NCBI GenBank assembly: GCA_036337945.1
Contig: JAYZDF010000015.1
Location: 6,850-70,849 of the forward strand
Source of the DNA: JAYZDF01 sp036337945
GTDB taxonomy: Bacteria > Myxococcota > Kuafuiibacteriia > Kuafuiibacteriales > Kuafuiibacteriaceae
Direction: 5' to 3'
Length of the DNA stretch: 64,000 nt
In this document: one piece after another, positions 26,442 through 35,400 of the stretch
Layout of the letters: every line of letters starts with the position of its first letter
Numbering within the stretch: the stretch's first letter is position 1
Program-made: the position numbers and the translations under genes
Notes under the pieces: model-generated
Told to the model about the DNA's origin: nothing
What the model saw: the letters and a program-made list of their open reading frames with translations, nothing else
The model's database searches: none

Positions 26442-28007
26442 ATGAATGAAAATACGGGCAAAGCCCAAGAGAGTCCCCTCATTCGGTTTTTTGGTGCAGT
26501 AGAACGCCTAGGTCAGAGATTACCGGATCCACTCACTCTTTTCTGCGTGATGGCCTTGATTGTGGTCGTCGTTTCGGCTCTTTTCTCCGGAGCGAGCGCG
26601 GAGGTCATTCAGCGAAACGGGAGCAAAGTCGACCTTCAAGTAAAAAGCCTTCTAACCTTCGATGGCTTTCGCTGGATGCTTCTATCAGCGGTCGATAACT
26701 TCATAAAATTCGCTCCGCTTGGTCCAGTTCTTACAGTCATGATCGGAATTGGCGTAGCCGAACGTACCGGTTTCATCGCAATGGGCTTGCGCGTGCTTGT
26801 CACCCGCGTGCCAAATACCTTTCTAACTGCCACGGTCGTGTTCGCGGGTGTAATGAGTTCAATGGCTGCAGATGCCGGCTATGTTGTTCTTACCCCGCTC
26901 GGTGCTTTACTTTTCGCGAGTGTAAAACGACATCCTTTGGTTGGATTAGCGGCAGCCTACGCAGGGGTCTCGGGCGGTTTTAGTGCGAATTTGTTGATCA
27001 CAGGTTTGGATCCCATGCTATCAGCCCTGACTCAACAAGCTGCCCAATCTTTAGATCCTCAATACACTGTCAATCCTGCTTGCAATTATTATTTCATGGT
27101 CGCTTCGACCATTATGATCACTGTCGTTGGAACCTTAGTGACCTCAAAAATTGTAGAGCCAATGCTTGGCGAATGGGACCCGTCTCTAGGAGACGGGGAC
27201 TCGGAGAGCGCTCCTGATAAGCCTACGCCAGAAGAAACGAAAGCTTTCGGTTTGTCGTTTACTTTAGGAGCGATCGTACTTGTTGGCGTCTTGCTTCTCG
27301 GGTTTATTCCCGGCGCTCCATTGAATGACCCTATCAAAGACGGTCAACCTGCAGTGAATGCTTTAAACTCCTTTTTCTCTGCCATCGAGATTTTGGTCGC
27401 TACGATATTTATTATTCCCGGCGTGGTTTTTGGAGTTATGACAAAAAAGATTACATCGGACAAAGATGTTGCGAAAATGATGAGCGACACGATGGCCTCT
27501 ATGGGTGCGTATGTGGTTCTTGCCTTCGTTGCCGGCCAATTTGTTGCCTACTTCAACTGGACGAATCTGGGAGCCATTACTGCTGTCAAAGGCGCCGGGG
27601 TTCTCGAAACAATCGGACTAAAGGGCGGAGTGCTCATGATTGCCTTTTTGCTCGTAGCATCACTCATGAATTTCCTCGTTGGCTCAGCTTCAGCGAAGTG
27701 GGCGTTTATGGCACCCATCTTTGTTCCGATGCTCATGCAAATGGGTCTCAGTCCTGAGGCAACCCAAGCCGCTTATCGAGTTGGAGATTCGATCACGAAC
27801 ATCATTTCACCACTCATGCCGTATCTGCCGATCATCATCGTGTTCGCGCAAAAATACGACCGAAAAGCAGGCATCGGCACCATTCTGGCAGCTATGCTTC
27901 CGTATTCAATTGCGTTTCTGATCGCTTGGACGATTATGCTACTGGTCTGGCTATACACAGGTATACCACTAGGACCAGGAGCCAGCGCCTTCTACGGAGC
28001 AGGCTAA
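26442..28007 (+). CDS. AbgT-family transporter
   Basis: A 521-residue inner-membrane protein with about 11-13 TM segments. The opening 'FFGAVERLGQRLPDPLTLF', 'DAGYVVLTPLGALLFASV', 'GGFSANLLITGLDP' and 'KWAFMAPIFVPMLMQMG' are hallmarks of the AbgT family (p-aminobenzoyl-glutamate uptake in E. coli; sulfonamide/PABA export in MtrF-type members). Its length is normal for the family. It is a single gene with its own structured leader, divergent from the surface-protein gene. Whether it imports PABA-glutamate or exports antimetabolites cannot be told. Confidence 0.93.
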   Translation: MNENTGKAQESPLIRFFGAVERLGQRLPDPLTLFCVMALIVVVVSALFSGASAEVIQRNGSKVDLQVKSLLTFDGFRWMLLSAVDNFIKFAPLGPVLTVMIGIGVAERTGFIAMGLRVLVTRVPNTFLTATVVFAGVMSSMAADAGYVVLTPLGALLFASVKRHPLVGLAAAYAGVSGGFSANLLITGLDPMLSALTQQAAQSLDPQYTVNPACNYYFMVASTIMITVVGTLVTSKIVEPMLGEWDPSLGDGDSESAPDKPTPEETKAFGLSFTLGAIVLVGVLLLGFIPGAPLNDPIKDGQPAVNALNSFFSAIEILVATIFIIPGVVFGVMTKKITSDKDVAKMMSDTMASMGAYVVLAFVAGQFVAYFNWTNLGAITAVKGAGVLETIGLKGGVLMIAFLLVASLMNFLVGSASAKWAFMAPIFVPMLMQMGLSPEATQAAYRVGDSITNIISPLMPYLPIIIVFAQKYDRKAGIGTILAAMLPYSIAFLIAWTIMLLVWLYTGIPLGPGASAFYGAG

Positions 28008-28095
28008 AAACCTGGTAATTTCAGAAGTTTAGGAGTTCTATAAATATTTATCACGATCGCCGCAACTAATCCCATCTAGGTACGAAAATAACCAC

Positions 28096-29277
28096 ATGAA
28101 AGCAGATCGGTCGAATACATCCGGAATTTCACCAGTTCAAACTAACATGGACACTGCAACAGCTGCTCCTGCGAACCAAGCGCCAAGCCGAGCACCCGGG
28201 GCCCCTGAGAAGCCTGAGGGATACGTTACAGGTAGCTCATCCAGCACGCAGGCACTCCGAAGCACGGGTCTGTCTCCCGTCACGGTCCGTATGAATGCGG
28301 AGACAACTACACCCACCAACAAACCTTTTCGCTTTTCAAAACATTCGGGTCCCGAAATCAGATTTCCATTGACGCCTTCTCAGGCAGCAAAACTTGCAAA
28401 CTCCAATGCCGTGAGCCCTTTTCTCGAATCCGACCAAAGGGTTGTAGTTCGGCCCAATTTTTTGCCTCTTCCAACACATCCTGGCGACCCCGGTTTTTGG
28501 AAAGAATTCGAAGACATCGTAGATTTTCAAATCGCGAGACGGAATGGCGACCTTGCAGCCGAAAGTATGGACCTGCCGAAAATTTTCAACGGCTATGACA
28601 TGGACGAAGCCTCGCAAGCCGTGCGCGCAGATTTTCCTAGCAAATGGCCGACCGCCCTCACAGAACAGCTCCTCGCAGAAGGCGCGAAAATCGATAGAAG
28701 TATCATCCCAGGCAAAACGAACGCGGAGTTCGTTGATGGTCCGGTTTTGCTTGCGCGCATCATCGGTTGGGCTGTTTCCGAAGTGTCACCCTCAGCTTTC
28801 GCCTGCAAATGGAGTCAGGGACGAGCTCGTCCGGAATCAGTAGCCTGGGCAGTCAAAAACGGTGAATTAGATGCACCTGCTCACATCAAAGCAAAAATAG
28901 ACGAAATGAACCTCGCTCGACCTGAAGATTTTACTGCGTATGAGGAAGGAAGCCCGCGACACCCGAGCTGGCCTGCAATGCACTCCGCAGCTTCATGTGC
29001 ATCGCTGTATCTCGGAGTATTACTAGACCTAACACCTGAACAATTAGAGGAAACAAAGAAAGTTGATTGGGCTGTTGCTAAGTTTAGAAGTTTTGCAGGA
29101 GTCCATTACGATACCGACAATCGTGCAGGACTGGCGCTAGGACAAGAAGTCATAGCGCAGGAACTCCCAGAGGTTTTGAAAAGATTCGGAGCAGATCCGG
29201 ACGCCGTTCGAGCAAAGATCGAAAAAGTCCGGCATGACTGGTACAAGTACGACACTGAGACAAAACCAAACTTATAA
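28096..29277 (+). CDS. Vanadium haloperoxidase / PAP2-like protein with low-complexity N-terminus
   Basis: A 393-residue protein. The first ~95 residues are rich in Pro/Ser/Thr/Ala and carry no signal peptide. The C-terminal half is helical and contains a K-x6-R-P motif (K238, R245, P246), 'HPSWPAMHSA' with H296, and R331-x5-H337 ('RSFAGVHYDTD'). These are the three motifs of the vanadium-haloperoxidase/acid-phosphatase (PAP2) superfamily. The usual central PSGH is altered to PAMH, so the anion pocket differs. It may be a haloperoxidase-like or phosphatase enzyme. No operon partner is visible; the flanking gaps are 88 and 185 bp. Confidence 0.8.
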   Translation: MKADRSNTSGISPVQTNMDTATAAPANQAPSRAPGAPEKPEGYVTGSSSSTQALRSTGLSPVTVRMNAETTTPTNKPFRFSKHSGPEIRFPLTPSQAAKLANSNAVSPFLESDQRVVVRPNFLPLPTHPGDPGFWKEFEDIVDFQIARRNGDLAAESMDLPKIFNGYDMDEASQAVRADFPSKWPTALTEQLLAEGAKIDRSIIPGKTNAEFVDGPVLLARIIGWAVSEVSPSAFACKWSQGRARPESVAWAVKNGELDAPAHIKAKIDEMNLARPEDFTAYEEGSPRHPSWPAMHSAASCASLYLGVLLDLTPEQLEETKKVDWAVAKFRSFAGVHYDTDNRAGLALGQEVIAQELPEVLKRFGADPDAVRAKIEKVRHDWYKYDTETKPNL

Positions 29278-29462
29278 TTAGTCTCCGCCCTTACCTTACC
29301 CGCCATTATTTCAACGGGAGCTATGAAGTGACACGAAGATTACTTTTGTAGCCAGCGCCTCATTCTTTTTCTACTTCTCGAAACGAGCGATTCTCGCTGA
29401 TTTGCTTCAATTCATGATCCAGCGTTGAAAATGAGTAACGAATACGTAAGAGACACCACCAT

Positions 29463-30389
29463 ATGGACGTCACGGTTGTTACAGAAGATCGCTACACTTT
29501 TGAGAAGAGCAGCCCAAGCGATTGGTACGGGGAGCAGGTACTTCTCGAGGATCAATTACTGATTGCTGCATTAGAGAAACGTCAGCTGACTGTGAATCGC
29601 AAGAGTTGGAGTGATAAGAACTTTGACTGGGCCGGTACTCGCTTAGCAATCTTTCGTTCTACGTGGGATTATTTTGACCGACTCTCCGAGTTCACAACCT
29701 GGCTGTCAAACATCAGCCTCAAGACACAACTGATGAATCCTTATGATCTGATTCGTTGGAATATGGATAAACACTATCTCGAAGATTTATCTACAATGAA
29801 CATTCCCGTTGTACAGACAAGCTTTCGAGCGCAAGGTTCAACAGCGAATTTAGCCTCATGGTGCAAATTAGTTGGGGGAGATGAATGGGTTTTGAAACCG
29901 GTTGTCTCAGGAGCCGCTAGAAATACATTTCGCATCAACGCATCGACTATTGGCAGACATGAAAGCATTTACCGCGCACTCATAAGTGAAGAGGATATGA
30001 TGCTCCAACCATTTCTCTCTTCTGTCCCCAAGCATGGAGAAGTGAGTATCGTGGTCATAAACGGCTCAACAACGCACGCAGTATTGAAAAAGGCCAAGGC
30101 CGGTGATTACCGCGTGCAAGACGACTTTGGCGGAACGGTACACGCGCATATTGCAACTCCCGAAGAGGTAGACGTTGCGCAGAAAGCTGTAGCAGTGTGT
30201 GAACCCAAACCTCTGTATGCTCGAGTTGATTTGGTACGTGATAATTTGGGATCCATTGTCGTGTCAGAACTCGAATTGATTGAGCCAGAACTTTGGTTTC
30301 GCAATAACCCAGAAGCGGCAGAGCGCCTCGCGGACGGAGTGTACAACTATCTGACTTCAGGCTCCGCTTATTCATCTGTAATTACCTAG
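29463..30389 (+). CDS. ATP-grasp domain protein (RimK/glutathione-synthetase-like)
   Basis: A 308-residue protein with a pre-ATP-grasp N-terminal fold ('RLAIFRSTWDYFDRLSEF', 'LMNPYDLIRWNMDKHYL') and ATP-grasp core elements 'WVLKPVVSGAARNTFRI', 'MLQPFLSS..GEVSIVVI', 'ARVDLVRDN' and 'SELELIEPELWFR', including the acidic Mg-binding E-x-E-L-I-E-P. This subgroup is usually called prokaryotic glutathione-synthetase-like or cycloserine-synthetase-like. It should ligate a carboxylate to an amine using ATP; substrates are unknown. The next gene follows in the same direction after 32 nt. Confidence 0.87.
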   Translation: MDVTVVTEDRYTFEKSSPSDWYGEQVLLEDQLLIAALEKRQLTVNRKSWSDKNFDWAGTRLAIFRSTWDYFDRLSEFTTWLSNISLKTQLMNPYDLIRWNMDKHYLEDLSTMNIPVVQTSFRAQGSTANLASWCKLVGGDEWVLKPVVSGAARNTFRINASTIGRHESIYRALISEEDMMLQPFLSSVPKHGEVSIVVINGSTTHAVLKKAKAGDYRVQDDFGGTVHAHIATPEEVDVAQKAVAVCEPKPLYARVDLVRDNLGSIVVSELELIEPELWFRNNPEAAERLADGVYNYLTSGSAYSSVIT

Positions 30390-30421
30390 ACGTTCGCTGC
30401 ACGTTCAACTACAGAACATAT

Positions 30422-30709
30422 ATGAACAAGTCTGTAGACATTTTTCGACGTGTCGCTTTTGCTGAAGGCATTTCATACCTCGTCTTGTTGTTCATTGCGA
30501 TGCCGCTAAAATATGGATTGGATATGCCGCTCGCTGTCAAATATGTGGGATGGGCCCATGGCGTTTTGTTTGTGGCTTACATCGTATTTGGCGGACTCGC
30601 CGCCCTAAAAGATAAATGGTCCCTTCAATTTTCAGCCGTTGCTTTTATTGCTTCTCTCATTCCCTTCGGTACCTTTTGGCTCGACAAGAAATTAGCAAAA
30701 GATTCGTAA
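30422..30709 (+). CDS. DUF3817 small membrane protein
   Basis: A 95-residue protein with three hydrophobic helices. 'FRRVAFAEGISYLVLLFIAMPLK' and the 'VGWAHGVLFVAYIVF' segment are characteristic of DUF3817 membrane proteins, whose function is not established. It follows the ATP-grasp gene by 32 nt and may be co-transcribed with it. It is convergent with the AlkB-like gene (7 nt between stops). Confidence 0.85.
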   Translation: MNKSVDIFRRVAFAEGISYLVLLFIAMPLKYGLDMPLAVKYVGWAHGVLFVAYIVFGGLAALKDKWSLQFSAVAFIASLIPFGTFWLDKKLAKDS

Positions 30710-30716
30710 CGTAGAA

Positions 30717-31322
30717 TCACTGCACGATGAATCTGTACGTGAGGTTAATCCTCCCGCTCATAACCTTCTTAGATTTCGGTAGAGCATGCTTATAATTCGT
30801 TTGCATATAACCACTCATCATAAGGAGACTTCCAGAATCCAAATCGATCCTGTGACTCGAGTCGTTGTCAGACGCCCGCGAACGAATAAGAAAACGCCGA
30901 GAAGCGCCCAATGAAAGCGAGGCAATAACCGGAGTCTCTCCAAGCTCTTTTTCATCATCGCTGTGATAACCCATAGAGTCAGAGCCATCGCGATAGTAAT
31001 TGAGTAAAACGCTATTAAACGGAGTTTGAAACTCTTCCTGCAATCGAGTACGAATGCGATGCAGCTCAGGCAGCCATTTCAGCGGTTCGTTTTTAAGTCC
31101 TGAATACGTATAACAGGCGTCTTTATCTCCATACCAGGCCGTGAGGCGTGGTTGCGGAATCCATCGCCCCATAATGCGAATATTTTCGTGTTTCCAATGA
31201 ACGTTTTCAAGAAGACGCTCAAACAACTCTTTTGATTCATTTGCCGAAAGCCATTCAGGTAAATAATGGCAGTCAGAGCCATCCTTAAGTGGGATTCTTA
31301 TTGATTGGCCGAGGTTCACCAA
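30717..31322 (-). CDS. AlkB-like Fe(II)/2-oxoglutarate dioxygenase
   Basis: A 201-residue protein with the double-stranded beta-helix metal site H120-x-D122 ('GYHSDDE'), H179 ('YKHALPK') and the 2-oxoglutarate-binding R191/R197 ('RINLTYRF'). The substrate-loop segment 'MGRWIPQPRLTAWYGD' matches ALKBH2/3-type bacterial homologues that demethylate alkylated bases in DNA or RNA. Its start overlaps the end of the deacetylase-like gene by 7 nt, so the two form a transcriptional pair. Confidence 0.92.
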   Translation of the reverse strand: MVNLGQSIRIPLKDGSDCHYLPEWLSANESKELFERLLENVHWKHENIRIMGRWIPQPRLTAWYGDKDACYTYSGLKNEPLKWLPELHRIRTRLQEEFQTPFNSVLLNYYRDGSDSMGYHSDDEKELGETPVIASLSLGASRRFLIRSRASDNDSSHRIDLDSGSLLMMSGYMQTNYKHALPKSKKVMSGRINLTYRFIVQ

Positions 31323-32326
31323 CTGTCTCCGTAAACTTGAGTTGCAACCTCGTACGTACCCGCATAAGCGGTCACGCTGCTTTGAATTGGTTTTGCGTAC
31401 CCCCCGCCAAGCGTGAGAACGATTGGGAGACGTTGCTTGTGGACCGCTTCTAGGACTAAGCGGTCACGTTCCTTTATTCCCTCATGCGAGAGCTTCAATC
31501 GACCAAAGGCATCTTTATTGAGAACATCAACGCCCGCTTGATAAAAGACGAGATCGCAGTCGAAATTGTGAAGGACATCGGGCCACACAGAACAAAGCGC
31601 ATCTAAATACTCATCATCACCGATTCCGTCGTGCAAAGGCACATCTAAATCAGAAACTTCTTTACGAAACGGAAAATTTTTTGCGCCATGCATCGAGAAT
31701 GTGAATACAGAAGGGTCGTTTTGAAAAATCTTCGCGTTACCGTTACCCTGATGGACATCAAGGTCTACAATTAACACTCGTTTCACCTGGCCAGTATATT
31801 GAAGCTCGCGGATTGCCACTGCAATATCGTTGAATACACAAAAGCCTTCGCCTCGATCTTCAAAGGAATGATGAGTCCCTCCTGACAGAGCGCCCGACAC
31901 CCCCATCTTCATAGCAGTTCGAGCCGCTGCGACGGTTGCCCCCACTGAAGCGAGACATCTATTCACAAGTTGTTCGGACCAGGGCAAGCCAATCCTTCGC
32001 TGCGCAGAAGGATCGAGGTCTCCGGTCATGAAAGCATTAACGTAGGTCTGCGTATGTACCCTGAGTAACTGCTCTTTTGTGGCTAATGGTGTCTCAACAA
32101 AGTCATCACGATGGATGATGTTGCGGCTAATAAGCTCCTGGCGCAGCATGCCATATTTGCTGATAGGGAACCGATGGTCCGGCGGCAAGTCGAGCGGATA
32201 GCAGTCTGAATGGAAAACACGCACAAATCTGGCCCGGTCACCGATATAGCACCAGGAAATTTGATTTGTCGCAGAAACTCTGTGTTCAATTCCAAGTGTT
32301 TCCTTAGGGAGAAAGTCAGACACCAC
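31316..32326 (-). CDS. Histone deacetylase family (arginase-fold) amidohydrolase
   Basis: A zinc amidohydrolase with the class signature: H152-H153 ('GGTHHSFEDRGEGFCVFND'), zinc ligands D190 and H192 ('VDLDVHQGNG') and D267 ('AGVDVLNKD'), and catalytic Y310 in 'LGGGY'. Bacterial members act on acetylated polyamines, acetoin-related compounds or proteins. The family normally begins at the strand 'RVFHSD', so the GTG at 32224 is a plausible true start; the frame is open to 32326. It overlaps the AlkB-like gene by 7 nt and shares its upstream region with the dikinase operon. Confidence 0.9.
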   Translation of the reverse strand: MVSDFLPKETLGIEHRVSATNQISWCYIGDRARFVRVFHSDCYPLDLPPDHRFPISKYGMLRQELISRNIIHRDDFVETPLATKEQLLRVHTQTYVNAFMTGDLDPSAQRRIGLPWSEQLVNRCLASVGATVAAARTAMKMGVSGALSGGTHHSFEDRGEGFCVFNDIAVAIRELQYTGQVKRVLIVDLDVHQGNGNAKIFQNDPSVFTFSMHGAKNFPFRKEVSDLDVPLHDGIGDDEYLDALCSVWPDVLHNFDCDLVFYQAGVDVLNKDAFGRLKLSHEGIKERDRLVLEAVHKQRLPIVLTLGGGYAKPIQSSVTAYAGTYEVATQVYGDSW

Positions 32327-32421
32327 ACAAAGATAAGGGTTTATACCCTTTTTCGGGACAAAATTGAGCCTCTCTAGTCGCTCTGTCGTACTAAAACCGG
32401 CCTAATTGTGGTACAAGATAC

Positions 32422-32435
32422 TACCTTTCAAGGTA
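32422..32435. promoter_or_regulatory. Palindrome in the promoter region of the dikinase-like operon
   Basis: TACCTT-TC-AAGGTA is a perfect 6-bp inverted repeat ending 18 nt before the ATG at 32454 and just upstream of its GAGG ribosome site. It is operator-sized and well placed to control the four-gene operon. A second small repeat (AAGGGT-TTAT-ACCCTT followed by TTT, 32335-32353) lies near the divergent deacetylase start. Confidence 0.3.
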
Positions 32436-32453
32436 TTTTATTGAGGACATACA

Positions 32454-35400
32454 ATGCCAATTCGTAACCGCCCGCACTCGCCCACGCCACCTGGATCATC
32501 AACCGGATCCACGCACCAGGAAATTTTCCAACGACAACTGGAAGAGGCGATGACCAAGGCTAGCCATGAGAATAAGCCGATCAATTACGAGACACTAACT
32601 CAGCTCAATAAGGCCGCAGGCGCTCAAGGTCCTGATGCGAAAGCGGCTTTCAAATCCATACTCAGCGCTGGAATCGAATCGGGAAAAATCGGCGGGCGTG
32701 AACTCAAGCTCAGCCCCAAAGCATTGCGTCGAGCACTTATCATTACCGAGCAAGCAGCACGCAGCACGCAAGACGCCTCAGGAGACTCAGTCCTAGTTCT
32801 CGGCAGACCGTCTAAGCTCAGTAAAAAAGCGCGAAATGAAGTAGGCGATCGCGCAGCGAAACGTCTGCTCGATATCGCTACTACCCACAAGGATGTAACC
32901 GGTACAGGTCAAGAAGCAGCTGCTCAGGGAGACCCACGTATTACGGCTCGCAGATCAGCAGTTGCAACATTGATTGCAAATAAAACGGGTGAAATCGTAG
33001 GAATCTCTCAGCTGGAAGAACTAAGTGAACATGTCAAGAATGACGTAAAATGGCTCTTGGCCGCTGAGCGAACAGACTTCAAGGTCGACGGCGATCATGA
33101 CCAGTTCTCATGGGCGAAAAGCAGCATGTCGAACTCTCGAGCAATACAAAAAGAGTTCGAAAGACGCGTCAAAAAGGGGCGTGATCAAGCTAAAGAATTC
33201 AGCAATGGGAATAAGAAGGCATTCGATGTTTCTAATGGAAGTGTCGTTGGCCTTGGCTACATAAACGAGCCGACAACAAAGTGCGATGCACTGGTAGATA
33301 CTCTCCTTCAGTTTCGAGCGAGGACGGATTTAGCGAATCAGGAAGAACGAAGCTGGGGCAATGCCAACACTCGAATGGACCTCATTGGTCCTACCCTGGT
33401 CGCGGAGCAACGTATTCTCCTCTCGACCGCAGAGCTTGATACCGATGACCCAGAGAAAGTTCGAGAATATGCACTCTTACGCCAAGTCATCTCGTCTCAT
33501 CCAACGAGTACCGTAAATGGTGTTTTCGAAGCTCGAAATGCGGTGGGTGCTCTCTTTATGGACGGAGCATCAAACTATTCAGACAGCAAACACGAAATGG
33601 CTTGGTTGAAAGAGGATACACCTCCGGGTGCATCGACATCAGCGTATAAAGCAATCCATCACAATTTCTCTCGAGATACGCCAAACAATATCGCAATTAT
33701 GATTGGCACTTGGGTCTTCGCACCGGGAGCAGTTGATGGCGAAGACATCAGCAAAGTGAAGGACCGGGCCCAAGTCTTCGCCGCGCTAACGGGAGCGATG
33801 ATTCGTGCCTCCAAAGGAGACATTGAGTCAGCCAAAGAGACCATCGAAAATTTAAGTGCAAACAGCGATTATAAGGCAATCGTTGAGCCTTTGGACAATC
33901 AACTCAAAGGAGTGAACGATAATAATGTAGCCGATGTCATCGAGACATTTCTCAGCTCTCACGCGAAGAAACCGCTTATCGGCGGTAAGCTTGAGGACCG
34001 TCTCGCAAAACTCGCTGAGACGGCTTCAGGGACAAGCTTTTGGCAATTCCGATCACAGCGAGACTCTCTGTCGAAATTGACCGGACCCCAAGGAGAGGCT
34101 CTAAAGCCACTCTTTGATCAGCTCAAGGATAAAGAGCAGCAAGAATGTAAACCGATCATTCAGGCATTCTTAGATAGCCAGGATAAACCTCTCCCCTCAA
34201 ACCTTCGTGCGAACCTAGATTATTTCGCTCGTCTATATCGTTCAGTTTGTGATTCGCAGCCATCAGCAAGCTCGTTGGAAAAAGACCTGTTTCGCGCGGG
34301 AACCGCTTGGCCAGAAATTGCTGACGTTATCGCGCAATTGAAACAGAACAACAACCTGGCTGCCTTGCAGGAACTGGGCGAAGCCAGACTCGCAATGCAA
34401 AAATCGATTATCACTGCACAGTCTGGTTTCGAAAGGCACGAAAGAATTAAATTTGATTCAGAGCTCGCTCGGCTGACCTGCACTGAACTGGGTGCCGCAG
34501 TTGACCGAGTCGGTCAGCTAAAAACGGATGGCGAGAAAGTCGAAGCACTCGTTGCGGTGCAAACGGCTCTCCGGTCCGCAATTGCAAGTGGACTTCACGA
34601 AATAAGAGACACAGAAGATCCAGCCTCAACTAAAGGAAAAAGCCTTCCTGAGGCCCTTGAGATTGTTGAATCGGCAATCAAAGACGGTCGCATCGGTGAA
34701 AAAGATTACCGTAGCATGATGTCCGAAGTTTACGTCTCTGTGGCACGAACTGTTCAGAACATGCGTGCTTATGTGGACTCTCGTGCCGGCGCGGTCGCTG
34801 GAATGGGTGCACAACTTGACCCAGAGTTTATGGACCAGCTCGTCAAACAAAGCCCGCTTCATTATGCAACCGCACTCGCAGAGAAAGGCATGCGCGCGGG
34901 ATTGAAAGAAGAGATAGGACCGCGTCGAATCGCAAACATAGAAGGAATGCGCGTCTTGAACAGTATCGGGCCTGTCGTATTCCGTTCCGTTGTCTGCGCC
35001 GAAAACACAAAAGAACTCATCAAACTCCAGCCTGACAATGACGCTATGTCTATCATCTATGGATTAGAAGAAAAGAAGATGGTGGCTGTCGGCGGACTTG
35101 TTGTCGATACGAAAGACGCTCCTGGTGGGAATAGTCATCTCAACATGTATGCGATGAACAATGGCATCGCAGTTCTTGCCCTTCCTGAACTTCGAACCAA
35201 GTACTCTGAATTTTTGACGAACGCTCAAAATGAAGGTGGAATCTATGTCGATGATCGAAACGGCGAATTTCAAATGTTTACGGTTGATCACGCTAAAGAA
35301 AAAGGTTTGATCACCGACGCAGACCTGCCGCGATTACGACCGGGAACAAATAAAAAGATTTCGTACCTACAATCTAAAGGGCTCGGAGAGGGCTTCGAAG

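Noticed and set aside
32335..32353. Rho-independent terminator on the plus strand
   Set aside because: Six-bp stem with three Ts after it, and no plus-strand gene ends there; more likely chance or an operator in the divergent region.
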